Assembly: GCA_040429635.1 (NCBI GenBank)
Contig: CP158972.1
Coordinates: forward strand, 2,676,001-2,740,000
Length of the DNA stretch: 64,000 nt
Direction of reading: 5' to 3'
Origin: Tamlana crocina
GTDB lineage: Bacteria > Bacteroidota > Bacteroidia > Flavobacteriales > Flavobacteriaceae
Under the pieces are notes generated by a model. The model was not told the origin of the DNA and did not search any database. It saw only the letters and a program-made list of their open reading frames with translations. Positions 1 to 8,393 of the stretch are shown in pieces. Both the position numbers and the translations under genes were made by a program. Each line of letters opens with the position of its first letter. Position 1 is the stretch's first letter.

Positions 1-310
1 TCTCAAAATACTTAATTTCCATTTCAAACACCTGGTCGTTTACCGTTTGCCCTTCCTCCTCTTGGGTCTTTCCAATAATTTTAAAATTACCTAGACTGTC
101 ATCATAAATAAACGAGGTTGGTATGGGACCTCCATCTGATATATTCTGAGAATACAGGTGAAAACCAGATGGAATTCGTGCTTTTGTTATTAAGTTGAAT
201 TCTGAATCCGATAGTTTCTCAACTGATGTGTCCCATTTTACTGGCTCCAATATTTGGGCTTTGCCCACTAAGGCCATTAAAAGCATACAAAATACAACTG
301 TCTTCTTCAT
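1..310 (-). CDS. DsbD N-terminal-domain-like protein, C-terminus beyond window
   Basis: Reading from the ATG at 310 to the left edge gives about 103 residues: a short signal peptide (MKKTVVFCMLLMALVGKAQ) followed by EPVKWDTSVEKLSD and IPSGFHLYSQ. These match the exported N-terminal domain of DsbD / cytochrome c biogenesis-type thiol:disulfide interchange proteins, which pass electrons to periplasmic thiols. The membrane and thioredoxin parts would lie beyond the left edge. It has no evident link to carbohydrate use and is probably the flanking chromosome. The family call rests on remembered sequence pattern; the partial state is seen directly. Confidence 0.6.
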   Translation of the reverse strand, partial: MKKTVVFCMLLMALVGKAQILEPVKWDTSVEKLSDSEFNLITKARIPSGFHLYSQNISDGGPIPTSFIYDDSLGNFKIIGKTQEEEGQTVNDQVFEMEIKYFE

Positions 311-328
311 ATTTGGTAGGTTTATATA

Positions 329-578
329 TTATTGTTTAGGTTTAAACTCCATATTATAAGATGTTCCATCGGTGAGGACTTTCTCTGCCATATTTTGAAT
401 GTTTTTTGGGGTCATTTTTTACTATATCTTCAAAATGCTTAGGGGCGTTTATATTTTTGTTAAATCTAAAATAATTCGTCAACAATTGCATATCGAATCC
501 ATTTTTATCTTCAGCCTGTTCGTGCTCCTTTAAAAAGTTGGTTCTTATTTTGCTTAAATCATCATCACTGATTTTAAT
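329..578 (-). pseudogene. M16 (insulinase-type) peptidase C-terminal remnant, frameshifted
   Basis: The minus strand reads DDDLSKIRTNFLKEHEQAED, KNGFDMQLLTNYFRFNKNIN and FEDIVKNDPK, then continues one base out of frame as NIQNMAEKVLTDGTSYN and ends at a TAA at 329-331. The slip falls in a CCCC-AAAAAA run near 410-420. The pattern matches the extreme C-terminus of M16 zinc peptidases of Bacteroidetes. The upstream part of the gene is absent, with a stop just before the conserved stretch. It lies next to the DsbD-like start, so it looks like a fragment left when flanking DNA was rearranged. The family call is inference; the frame break is visible. Confidence 0.6.
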
Positions 579-790
579 TGTTTAATGTTTAAAAATAAAT
601 GTTTAAAATTCTGCACCATTCTATTTAAGATACTTTTAATAAAAGAGCTAGCTTGTTCCCAGCCCTCTAATATTTTTTTTGCTCAAACTTGAGTAACTAA
701 TTCAAATATTTTTAACAACAAATGATTTAAATCTTTAAAGGATAAAGTTTTAGTAACAAATTTCTGTTTAATCTGTGCTTGCAACAAAAA

Positions 791-904
791 ATGGACACAA
801 AAAAAACAGCAAAAAAATTACTGTTTTTTTTGTTTTATATATTAAGTTTTTTTGCTTTATTATCTCTTTCGTCGGGACAACATAACCGAAAATGCAACTT
901 TTAA
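791..904 (+). pseudogene. Possible 5' remnant of a plus-strand exported or sensor protein
   Basis: A plus-strand frame opens at an ATG (791) with a strong signal sequence: KKTAKK, then a long hydrophobic run of F and L, ending in SLSSGQ. It stops after 37 codons. Flavobacterial hybrid two-component sensors and TonB receptors often start this way, so this could be the stump of a regulator that once stood beside the PUL. Nothing recognisable follows in any frame. The identity is a guess; only the signal-peptide-like start is seen. Confidence 0.25.
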
Positions 905-1052
905 ATTTAGACTTTTATTTTACTAAACAAAATCCACAATCTGGTTTTTCTTTCCGAAATAGGTTACGATAAAGCTGAATGGAAAAGTTCAAACCGAAAG
1001 GATCAACTCTATTTTCTCCTCTACTGGCAAGGGTCCTGTACAAAGTAAAAAA

Positions 1053-1071
1053 CCTCCGTTCAAAGCGGAGG
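1053..1071. terminator. Hairpin terminator candidate, bidirectional
   Basis: CCTCCG (1053-1058) pairs with CGGAGG (1066-1071) across a TTCAAAG loop. An A-rich tract lies on the left and a T-rich tract on the right, as in a bidirectional intrinsic terminator. No intact gene lies immediately before it on either strand, so it may be a relic. Confidence 0.5.
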
Positions 1072-1322
1072 CTTTGATTTTTATTTAAATGACATGGTCT
1101 TTTTTTACGTTCATTTCTTGAATAATGACATCCTTTGAAGTGCTGCTTACTTGTAAATTATATTTCACGAGCGATTTTACCATGGCCTCTTGGACTCGGA
1201 AACACATTTGGGCGTGAATTCGATATGATAGTCACATTTTATAACACATGTATTAATTTTCTATATTTACTCATCTTAAAAAAGTTTTAGATGGTAAACC
1301 TAAAAATGGCAGAGCCTTTAAA

Positions 1323-1353
1323 AAAAGACCACCGTCAAAGACGGTGGTCTTTT
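1323..1353. terminator. Strong bidirectional intrinsic terminator after uxuA
   Basis: A 13-bp perfect stem (AAAAGACCACCGT at 1323-1335 with ACGGTGGTCTTTT at 1341-1353) encloses a CAAAG loop. On the minus strand it ends in a run of T and sits about 20 bases past the uxuA stop codon. It therefore probably ends the SDR-uxuA transcript and marks the left end of the PUL. Confidence 0.8.
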
Positions 1354-1372
1354 AGACTTAAATAAAATATGT

Positions 1373-2560
1373 TTATTTATTATCGATCAACAATTTCGCT
1401 ATTCCCATTTCAAGCCCTCTTAATTCCGCCAATCCTCTCAATCTTCCAATACCAGAATAACCTGGGTTTGTCTTTTTAGATAAATCGTCCAACATTTGAT
1501 GACCATGGTCTGGACGCATAGGTATTTTAGCATCTTTTGCTCCTGCAGCGGCACGCTTGGCCTCCTCCTGAATTACTACTTTTACAACGCTGAACATATC
1601 AACGTCCCCTTCCAAATGATTGGCCTCATAAAAATTACCATTAGCGTCTCGTTTGGTACTCCTTAGATGTAAAAAATGAACTCTATCAGCAAACCTTTTA
1701 AAAATATTAACCAATTCGTTATCGGCTCTTACCCCTAACGAACCAGTACAGTACGTAATACCATTAGATCTATCAGGAACTTGAGAAAACAAATAAGCAT
1801 AATCTTCTTCAGTGCTTACAACTCTAGGCAAGCCTAAAATAGGATATGGTGGATCATCTGGGTGGATACACATCAGCACATTGTTTTTTGTAGCGACCGG
1901 AATGATTTCTTTTAAAAAGTCTACTAGATTTTCGCGCAATTTCTGGGCATCGATGTTTTTGTAGGTATCCAAAATACCTTGAAATTGTTCTAAAGTATAC
2001 CCCTCTTCTGCTCCAGGAAGTCCCGCTATTATGTTATTGATTAATTTTCGCTTTTCCTCCTCAGAGCACTTTTCTAAATAAGCTTTTGCTTGGGCTTTTT
2101 GATCTTCCGAATAGGAATCTTGAGCACCCGGACGTTTTAGCAAATACAATTCAAAAGCGGCAAATGCAATAACATCAAAGCGTAATGCTTTAGAACCATC
2201 CTCTACCTCGAATTCTAAATCTGTACGTGTCCAATCTAATACTGGCATAAAATTGTAACATACCACTCCAATTCCACAGCTAGCTAAATTTTCGATACTT
2301 TTTTTATAGTTCTCTATAAAGAATTCATATTGACCTGTGCGTGTTTTAATGTTTTCATGTACAGGTATACTTTCCACCACACTCCATCTAAGCCCATGTG
2401 CTTCTATTGTTTTTTTTCTTTTCTGAATTTCATCAATTGTCCAAATCTCTCCATTTGGCACATGATGTAAAGCAGAAACAATACCTGTTGCTCCGGCCTG
2501 TTTTATATCGCTTAAGGAAACGGGATCTTTTGGCCCGTACCATCTCCATGTTTGTTCCAT
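1373..2560 (-). CDS. uxuA: D-mannonate dehydratase
   Basis: This 395-residue protein matches the UxuA family (EC 4.2.1.8), which dehydrates D-mannonate to 2-keto-3-deoxy-D-gluconate in the cytoplasm. Family features seen are the [16 protein letters not shown] start, the [13 protein letters not shown] segment, the metal-site region [11 protein letters not shown] near residues 231-241, TYCTGSLG, and VHFLHLRST. The length is normal and there is no signal peptide. It lies 20 bases after the SDR gene and ends at a strong hairpin, so the two form a terminal operon. In the PUL it would process glucuronate or iduronate released from the polymer after conversion to mannonate. UxaC isomerase, KDG kinase and KDPG aldolase are not in the window. 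Confidence 0.95.
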   Translation of the reverse strand: MEQTWRWYGPKDPVSLSDIKQAGATGIVSALHHVPNGEIWTIDEIQKRKKTIEAHGLRWSVVESIPVHENIKTRTGQYEFFIENYKKSIENLASCGIGVVCYNFMPVLDWTRTDLEFEVEDGSKALRFDVIAFAAFELYLLKRPGAQDSYSEDQKAQAKAYLEKCSEEEKRKLINNIIAGLPGAEEGYTLEQFQGILDTYKNIDAQKLRENLVDFLKEIIPVATKNNVLMCIHPDDPPYPILGLPRVVSTEEDYAYLFSQVPDRSNGITYCTGSLGVRADNELVNIFKRFADRVHFLHLRSTKRDANGNFYEANHLEGDVDMFSVVKVVIQEEAKRAAAGAKDAKIPMRPDHGHQMLDDLSKKTNPGYSGIGRLRGLAELRGLEMGIAKLLIDNK

Positions 2561-2580
2561 TTATAATACTATTAATTCAA

Positions 2581-3408
2581 TTACACTCCACTATACGCAG
2601 AAAATCCTCCGTCAATCGGTATTACCACACCGGTAACAAACGAGGAATTATCGTCGCAAAGAAACAGTGTTGTACTTACTAAATCTTCAGGTTTTCCATA
2701 GCGTCCCATTGGGGTTTGATCTATAATTTGTTGTCCTCTTTGCGTTAAGCTTCCGTCTGGGTTAGTTAATAGTGCCCTATTTTGTTCGGTCAAGAAAAAG
2801 CCTGGAGCCAAAGCATTAACCCGCACTCCTACTTTAGATAAATGAACAGCCAACCATTGGGTGAAATTAGAAACTGCCGCTTTAGCCGCACTATAAGCTG
2901 GTATTTTTGTTAAAGGCGTATAGGCGTTCATTGAAGAAATATTTAATACAGAGCACCCTGTGCGCCCAACCATATCTTTTGCAAAGACTTGTGTTGGCAA
3001 TAATGTACCAATAAAATTCAAGTCGAAAACAAATTTTATGCCCTCAGGATCCAAATCAAAAAAGGTTTTAAACCCTTCTATTTTATTATCCATATCCTCT
3101 TCAAGCAAATGTGGATTTGTGGTAGTCCCTAAAGGGTGGTTCCCTCCTGCACCGTTAATTAAAATATCGCAAAGACCTAACTTTTCATTAATCTCTTGTT
3201 TTGCCAATTTTAAGGACTCTACCTCTAAAACATTGGATGCTATACCTATAGCTGTTCCGCCTTCGGAAACAATGTCATTCGCTACTTTGTCAGCAGATTC
3301 TTTCTTCAAGTCCAAGACCGCTATTTTATGTCCTTGTTGGGCAAAAGCTTTGGCCATTGTACTGCACAAAACACCTCCTGCTCCTGTTAATACTACTACT
3401 TTACTCAT
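2581..3408 (-). CDS. SDR-family D-mannonate oxidoreductase (fructuronate reductase) candidate
   Basis: This 275-residue short-chain dehydrogenase has a glycine-rich nucleotide site TGAGGVL (residues 8-14), NGAG at 85-88, catalytic Ser158/159, and Tyr172-xxx-Lys176 in AYSAAKAA. It ends with the usual PIDGGFSAYSG. It has no signal peptide. Its position just upstream of uxuA, in the same direction, suggests it interconverts D-fructuronate and D-mannonate, as SDR-type UxuB enzymes do beside uxuA in Bacteroidetes. The SDR fold is certain; the substrate is inferred from the neighbour. A different sugar-acid dehydrogenase remains possible. Confidence 0.85.
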   Translation of the reverse strand: MSKVVVLTGAGGVLCSTMAKAFAQQGHKIAVLDLKKESADKVANDIVSEGGTAIGIASNVLEVESLKLAKQEINEKLGLCDILINGAGGNHPLGTTTNPHLLEEDMDNKIEGFKTFFDLDPEGIKFVFDLNFIGTLLPTQVFAKDMVGRTGCSVLNISSMNAYTPLTKIPAYSAAKAAVSNFTQWLAVHLSKVGVRVNALAPGFFLTEQNRALLTNPDGSLTQRGQQIIDQTPMGRYGKPEDLVSTTLFLCDDNSSFVTGVVIPIDGGFSAYSGV

Positions 3409-3580
3409 TGAATTTTAACTTTATTTTATAAATCACTATATGTAAATTACAACTTAATTCGTATTTTAAACATTAGGGAACTACCGTAAATGGCTATATA
3501 CAAAACACCACTCCATTACATCATTCCCAAAAAAAACATCATGATAATACTCTCTTTTTTTTTTACTTACTCGTAAATTA

Positions 3581-3588
3581 CAAAAGTA
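3581..3588 (-). promoter_or_regulatory. Candidate flavobacterial -7 box for the SDR-uxuA operon
   Basis: The minus strand reads TACTTTTG, matching the Bacteroidetes -7 consensus TAnnTTTG, about 170 bases before the SDR start codon. No clear -33 TTG is seen at the ideal spacing, and the region is very AT-rich, so the match may be chance. Confidence 0.3.
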
Positions 3589-3609
3589 CATAATAAATGG
3601 TATTACCTG

Positions 3610-6075
3610 CTAAAATACCCCAAATAATTCAATCGCCCTTCTTTCTTTGTTGCTTACTAAATTATAATCATTAAATTTCAGCTTAACACCTTCACCAATG
3701 TAAAGGGTTGTTCTTTGTTTCTTATCAATGTCCTCTACTCTTACAACCCCAAAACGCCCCTTAAAAGTTATACCCAATTTAGTATTGGAATAACTTTCTT
3801 CTAAACTGTTTAAAGAAATTACATAATCCGTAATAGTTTTATCATCAACTTTTGAAATTATAGTGGCACCTACTACTTCATTTCCATCCATTAAAGGCGT
3901 TACACTTTGCACACTCGGTTTTTTGTTAACAGAAGGTTCAAAAACAGCTACAAAAGGCCGTTCCCAAGCCTCGCCTTGCTGTCTTATGGTCAAAACTTGT
4001 GTTGCTTTTTCTTCATAGCTATTTTTAGCTTCTCTTGTTGCTGGGGCTAGAGCCGTAGTGTAACTTCGTTCGGTTCCTTTTGGAACGAACATGTGCATTA
4101 AACGGTTATCGAAGTTTATGTGAAATTTTGCTCTAACTCCGTTCTTGGTTGCTTTGGTTGTTTTCGTACCCTCAAAGTAACGCCAACCTGGTGATTGAAC
4201 GGGATCACCAATATCTGTTTGATAGCGATTGGTAATATGAGTTTTTAAAGTTTTTCCTTTATCATTTTCTAGTGTTACGGCATCTCCTATATTGTGGTAA
4301 ATGTAGTCGTGAAACTTATTTTCATTTAAAGATTTAGAGCGAAACACATCCAAATAATATGCGGTTTTATCGCTGGTACGAATTATGCTCAATGTACGTT
4401 CTTGAATGCAGTTATTAACAGTGTCTTTTAGCTGTTGAGTTGCAAAGTTAAAATGCTCGCTAATCGGATTTTCCAAATGTTTGGGTTCTGATGCGATATT
4501 CACAACAGTATTTTGCCAAACATGCGCCCCACTTTTCCACGACCCGGGCTGGGCACCATGGGAAGTTCCGTTAACGATTACCGTATTGTTTCCCGCATAA
4601 AGTCTAAAATAGTTTTCATGTAGAGGGATTCTTCGTTCCTTTACTGTAGGCGGCAAGCCTGCATTAGGAGCCATAACATAGCCCGCACCATAGAGTTCCA
4701 TAGTTATTCCTGTTACATGCGAATGCACATAATGCGCACCTCCAATAATACCACATAAGCCATACAATTCGTTATTTGAATCGACATAATTACGCTGTAA
4801 AGCGATGCCTGCATGCTCCACCAAAACTGTTGGTGTTTTAAAATCTATCTGTGTATTTATTTCCTCTGGGACAGGTACGCCCCAAAATAGCTTTAAGGGA
4901 TCATAATTATTGAAAGTTGAAACTCCTATTTTAGGTTGATGTCCTCCTCGACGATTGTAGGCTTGCCTTAGCGCTACTTTGGCTTGTTTTTCTAAATTTG
5001 TATAACCGCGACGTTGCGCCAAATGAAGCGTATATCTATATAATTTTTCAGTGCCATCATGCTCTCTTTTAGAATCTCCGTAACGTACAAAACGGCCATC
5101 GGGCATTCTTAAATTGTCAAATAAAAAGTTCCCTTTAAAAATGTTTTTATATCCTTTCGTTACGTGCATTTCAGGGTATACCCGATCTATAACATTTAAT
5201 ACCAAGCTTACTGGAGACATAAAGCTATAACTAGTAGATTCTGGCCAAACACCTTGCTTACCAAACATGGGCAAAATGGTATTCTTAAACGAATTTTGAT
5301 GGGCCGTACCCTTTTCCCAAAACACGTTAAATAGCCGCTCCCTTTCTTTATCATCATCAACGCAAAGAATACCAAAAAGTACTCCTGGTGCAGTTAAAAC
5401 CGGGTGATTTGAAATAAACTTGCCATGCTCGTCCGGTCGACCGTATTCCTGCAAGGTGTTTCCAACCATATTCGAAATGGCCTCTTGAAAAACCGATTTA
5501 TCAAATTCTTCCCTCTTATTAGTTGAACTTTTAAAAACTTTAGTTTCTGAATCCTGTAAAAAATTATAAATAAAATCGTAGGCCAAAGCGAACTGGCCGT
5601 AGGTGGTTCGTGGATCATAAAAGTGATTACCGCAAATCGTAGTAGTTTCAGGAGTTCGTTTAGACAAAATAGCAGCATAATGCCAAAGAATATCTGCTGA
5701 AAACTGAGCATACTGTTTGTCTTCGGTTAAAAAATAAAGCATTGCTGCGTATGAGGCATTTGTTAATATTTCCGTATGTTTTTCAACGGTTACAGCCTCA
5801 AATTCGGTTAGGTTATCGTCGACTGGAATCTCTGGAATGGCTGACAATATTGCCTCTGGAGTCATTTGGTGCCTATTAACTTTGTTGTTGACTACGGCTT
5901 TTAAATCATCGAACATTGTTTTAGCCCAATCGTATTCCTCTATAAGATTTAAAACATGCTGTTTTTCTTCTTGAGTTACCCAAATAACAGGATGTTTTAA
6001 GGATTGGGATGTGCTAAATTGCATCCCAAATATTAATATTAAAACAATACTAAATCCTCTACTCTTCTTTAACAT
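3610..6075 (-). CDS. Heparinase II/III-fold polysaccharide lyase, PL40-like ulvan lyase candidate
   Basis: This 821-residue exported protein starts with a signal peptide ending near FSTSQS. An alpha/alpha-toroid region covers roughly residues 30-400. The heparinase II/III-like beta-sandwich part follows, with the histidine-rich GGAHYVHSHVTGITMELYG at about 443-461, the usual place of catalytic or metal-contact histidines in this fold. Overall character and neighbours match the PL40 lyase of the Formosa agariphila ulvan PUL, which eliminates at uronate residues to give unsaturated oligomers. It lies 37 bases after the DUF1961 gene. No T9SS domain is seen, so it is probably periplasmic. The fold is fairly sure; the family number is from memory, and another heparinase-fold PL is the alternative. 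Confidence 0.7.
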   Translation of the reverse strand: MLKKSRGFSIVLILIFGMQFSTSQSLKHPVIWVTQEEKQHVLNLIEEYDWAKTMFDDLKAVVNNKVNRHQMTPEAILSAIPEIPVDDNLTEFEAVTVEKHTEILTNASYAAMLYFLTEDKQYAQFSADILWHYAAILSKRTPETTTICGNHFYDPRTTYGQFALAYDFIYNFLQDSETKVFKSSTNKREEFDKSVFQEAISNMVGNTLQEYGRPDEHGKFISNHPVLTAPGVLFGILCVDDDKERERLFNVFWEKGTAHQNSFKNTILPMFGKQGVWPESTSYSFMSPVSLVLNVIDRVYPEMHVTKGYKNIFKGNFLFDNLRMPDGRFVRYGDSKREHDGTEKLYRYTLHLAQRRGYTNLEKQAKVALRQAYNRRGGHQPKIGVSTFNNYDPLKLFWGVPVPEEINTQIDFKTPTVLVEHAGIALQRNYVDSNNELYGLCGIIGGAHYVHSHVTGITMELYGAGYVMAPNAGLPPTVKERRIPLHENYFRLYAGNNTVIVNGTSHGAQPGSWKSGAHVWQNTVVNIASEPKHLENPISEHFNFATQQLKDTVNNCIQERTLSIIRTSDKTAYYLDVFRSKSLNENKFHDYIYHNIGDAVTLENDKGKTLKTHITNRYQTDIGDPVQSPGWRYFEGTKTTKATKNGVRAKFHINFDNRLMHMFVPKGTERSYTTALAPATREAKNSYEEKATQVLTIRQQGEAWERPFVAVFEPSVNKKPSVQSVTPLMDGNEVVGATIISKVDDKTITDYVISLNSLEESYSNTKLGITFKGRFGVVRVEDIDKKQRTTLYIGEGVKLKFNDYNLVSNKERRAIELFGVF

Positions 6076-6112
6076 CTACTCTATTTATTAGTTTAAAAAT
6101 TTGTATTCTATT

Positions 6113-6898
6113 TTACTTTTTTGAATAAACTTTAAAGTTCTTGTAGATAGCCGAACGCGTGTACATGTGCCGTAACCCGATTCGCCCCTCTGAAATTGGA
6201 GCTACTTTGGTAATATCCCATTCAAAATATTGTTCTTTACCTTCGTGCTCCATTTTAAAACTTAGTTTTTTTGAAGTTTTAATGGCGGTTATATGATAGG
6301 TTTTTCCTTTTTCAAATAAACCCTGCATATCGTATGATGGTTCAACTACAATACTATTAAAGGGTTTATCATCTGGCTTGGGGTAGCGACGTGCGCGAAC
6401 ATAATGTAAACCATCACCTTTATTTCCAAAAGCTGAAAAACTGATATGAAACGCGTTCATGTTTTCGAAATACAGCTTCATTTTAGGAATCTCTCGTAAG
6501 TGCTTCCATTTGTCAATATCTTTCTCATAAACACCTTCTTCGTCACCAGTTGCTTGAATATATAGAATATTTACATACTTATTGGCGTCATCTGTTTTTA
6601 TGTAATCAAACTCAATTTTTATATCTCCACTATAGGAATCTTTTGTCCATAAAACCGCATGATGTGCATCATTCTCGGCTTCAGGACCTGCTTTAAAATG
6701 CATGCCTTCTTCAGTGTTTTCAACCGTAGCTATCAAGCCATCTAAAGTCCATTGTTTAGACCAATCTTTGGTACAATCGTCTTGGAAAGTCAATTTCCAA
6801 TCCTCTTGGGTATTGCTGATCTTTTCGTTAAGAGGCTTTTTTGTTTTACAAGAAACCACAAGGACTAAAAACACTAATAAAAATACATCCCACTTCAT
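6113..6898 (-). CDS. DUF1961-family lipoprotein (jelly-roll, sugar-binding or lyase-like)
   Basis: This roughly 261-residue lipoprotein has a signal ending at LVVSC and a single beta-sandwich domain with WKLTFQDDCTKDWSKQW, GDIKIEFDYIKTDD, RIGLRHMYTRSAIYKNFKVY. These are features of DUF1961 proteins found near lyases in Bacteroidetes PULs. The ATG at 6898 (MKWDVFLLVF) is preferred; a GTG six bases upstream (6904) would overlap the stop of the preceding sulfatase gene. It sits between a sulfatase and the PL40-like lyase, which suggests work on the same chain, as a binding protein or an accessory lyase. No activity can be assigned from sequence. Confidence 0.7.
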   Translation of the reverse strand: MKWDVFLLVFLVLVVSCKTKKPLNEKISNTQEDWKLTFQDDCTKDWSKQWTLDGLIATVENTEEGMHFKAGPEAENDAHHAVLWTKDSYSGDIKIEFDYIKTDDANKYVNILYIQATGDEEGVYEKDIDKWKHLREIPKMKLYFENMNAFHISFSAFGNKGDGLHYVRARRYPKPDDKPFNSIVVEPSYDMQGLFEKGKTYHITAIKTSKKLSFKMEHEGKEQYFEWDITKVAPISEGRIGLRHMYTRSAIYKNFKVYSKK

Positions 6899-6903
6899 AA
6901 ACA

Positions 6904-8328
6904 CTATTTACTTAAGAAGTCTTTCCCCCATTTTTCTCTTAGCTCCACAGCAAGTTGATTGACAGTATCTTGATATTCTGGCTTTTCAGCTAAGTTATCT
7001 AATTCTAAAGGGTCTGTTTTATGGTTGAATAACATACGGGCATAAGCTATCCCATCATCTTTAACCCATTCCGTATAAAACAAATCGCCTTTTATTAAGG
7101 TAACCATATCTTTAAATTTAGATACCGCCCAGTCCTTTTGTGGGGATTCTCCATTTATAATGGGCACAAAACTTTGTCCTTCAACGGTTTCAGGACTATC
7201 TAAACCAACTAATTCCGCTAAACTAGGATAAACATCTATGTACTCCGTTATAGCATCGGTTTGTTGCCCACTGGTTTTACCTGGAACTTTTATGGTGAGC
7301 GGTGTCCTTAAAGCGGTTTCAAAAGTGACATGCTTGCACCATAATTTATGGTCACCTAAATTCCAACCATGGTCGCCCCATAAAACTACGATGGTATCGT
7401 CTTCTAACTCTAAACGCTTTAACTCATCCAGAACCAAACCAATTTGTGCATCCACATAGCTTACACAGGCATAATAGCCATGAATCAATTCTTTAGCCAT
7501 TTCCTCTGGCACATCGCCATTTTTAGGGATATTATGGTATTTTCGTAATTCTCCAAATTTATGAAAGGCCTGTTTGGGTGTCGTTTTTGGCTGCACGTAG
7601 CTTTCAGGAAGTTCAATGGCACTTCTATCGTACAAATCCCAATATTTTTTCGGAGCATTGAATGGCAGATGTGGTTTCATAAAACCAAGTGCCAGAAAAA
7701 AGGGTTGATTTCCTTCTTTTAGTTTTTGTAAGTCTTCTATCCCTTTTTGGGCAATTTTGCCATCGAAATAAGCATCGTCTTCTACATCAATATTTTCAAA
7801 AGGCGGCCCATAACCTGTGGCGATTGCTTGCTTTAAACTTTCAGCTAATTGATAGTCTCTAACATTTCCTTTAGGGAACCATCTAGAATCCCAAGCGGCA
7901 TTATCGTCTTTGCCTCCGTGGTATATTTTACCAGTTGATATTGTTTTATATCCATTCTGTTTTAAAAGCAGGGGCAATGAAACTGCCTCTGGGTAATCAT
8001 GGTCTTTTTCCGTTTTAGCATCAATAAAACGATGACGTGTTGGTCTTGCACCCGTAAGCAAGCTTGCTCTTGAAGCACCACAAACAGGTACATTACAATA
8101 GGCCCTATTAAACACCAAACTCTCACTGGCTAATTTATCTAAATTTGGAGATTGGATATGGTTGGCACCGTAAAAATTCAATTCTGGACGTAAATCATCA
8201 ACTGCGATGAATAAGATGTTTTTGGGTTTCGTTTCTTTAGCTACTTCAACTTCAGTATGCTTCTTTTCATTTTTACAGGACACCAATACAAAAAGGAAAA
8301 TGAAAGTATATCTAATGATTTTAAGCAT
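6904..8328 (-). CDS. S1-family sulfatase, iduronate-2-sulfatase-like, lipoprotein
   Basis: This 474-residue formylglycine-dependent sulfatase has a lipobox cysteine at residue 18 (LVSC), the metal-binding DD in [14 protein letters not shown] (44-45), and the maturation motif [11 protein letters not shown] with Cys83 as the future formylglycine. It also has [15 protein letters not shown] and [20 protein letters not shown], typical of iduronate-2-sulfatase-like subfamilies. Its stop and the GTG option of the next gene overlap by one base. It probably removes sulfate from uronate or rhamnose units of ulvan oligomers in the periplasm. Catalytic competence looks complete; the regiospecificity cannot be read from sequence. 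Confidence 0.88.
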   Translation of the reverse strand: MLKIIRYTFIFLFVLVSCKNEKKHTEVEVAKETKPKNILFIAVDDLRPELNFYGANHIQSPNLDKLASESLVFNRAYCNVPVCGASRASLLTGARPTRHRFIDAKTEKDHDYPEAVSLPLLLKQNGYKTISTGKIYHGGKDDNAAWDSRWFPKGNVRDYQLAESLKQAIATGYGPPFENIDVEDDAYFDGKIAQKGIEDLQKLKEGNQPFFLALGFMKPHLPFNAPKKYWDLYDRSAIELPESYVQPKTTPKQAFHKFGELRKYHNIPKNGDVPEEMAKELIHGYYACVSYVDAQIGLVLDELKRLELEDDTIVVLWGDHGWNLGDHKLWCKHVTFETALRTPLTIKVPGKTSGQQTDAITEYIDVYPSLAELVGLDSPETVEGQSFVPIINGESPQKDWAVSKFKDMVTLIKGDLFYTEWVKDDGIAYARMLFNHKTDPLELDNLAEKPEYQDTVNQLAVELREKWGKDFLSK

Positions 8329-8393
8329 GTTAATAGGTTTATTTTTTACAATTTATAATTTTAAAATTTAGAGTTGACTAAACTACACCTATC

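Larger units (their letters stand above)
579..1322. other. Gene-poor left boundary of the PUL
   Basis: About 740 bases lie between the M16 remnant and the uxuA terminator without an intact gene. The stretch holds the short plus-strand signal-peptide frame at 791-904, a hairpin at 1053-1071, and short minus-strand frames at about 1085-1230 and 950-1047 that I do not recognise. It reads as decayed DNA marking the end of the carbohydrate cluster. Confidence 0.5.

Noticed and set aside
950-1047. A minus-strand open stretch reading FGLNFSIQLYRNLFRKEK as a gene
   Set aside because: No start codon, no known family, and too short to support.
2960-3418. A 152-residue plus-strand frame over the SDR gene
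   Set aside because: It is antisense to a clear dehydrogenase and is low-complexity Ser/Pro/Lys-rich; a shadow.
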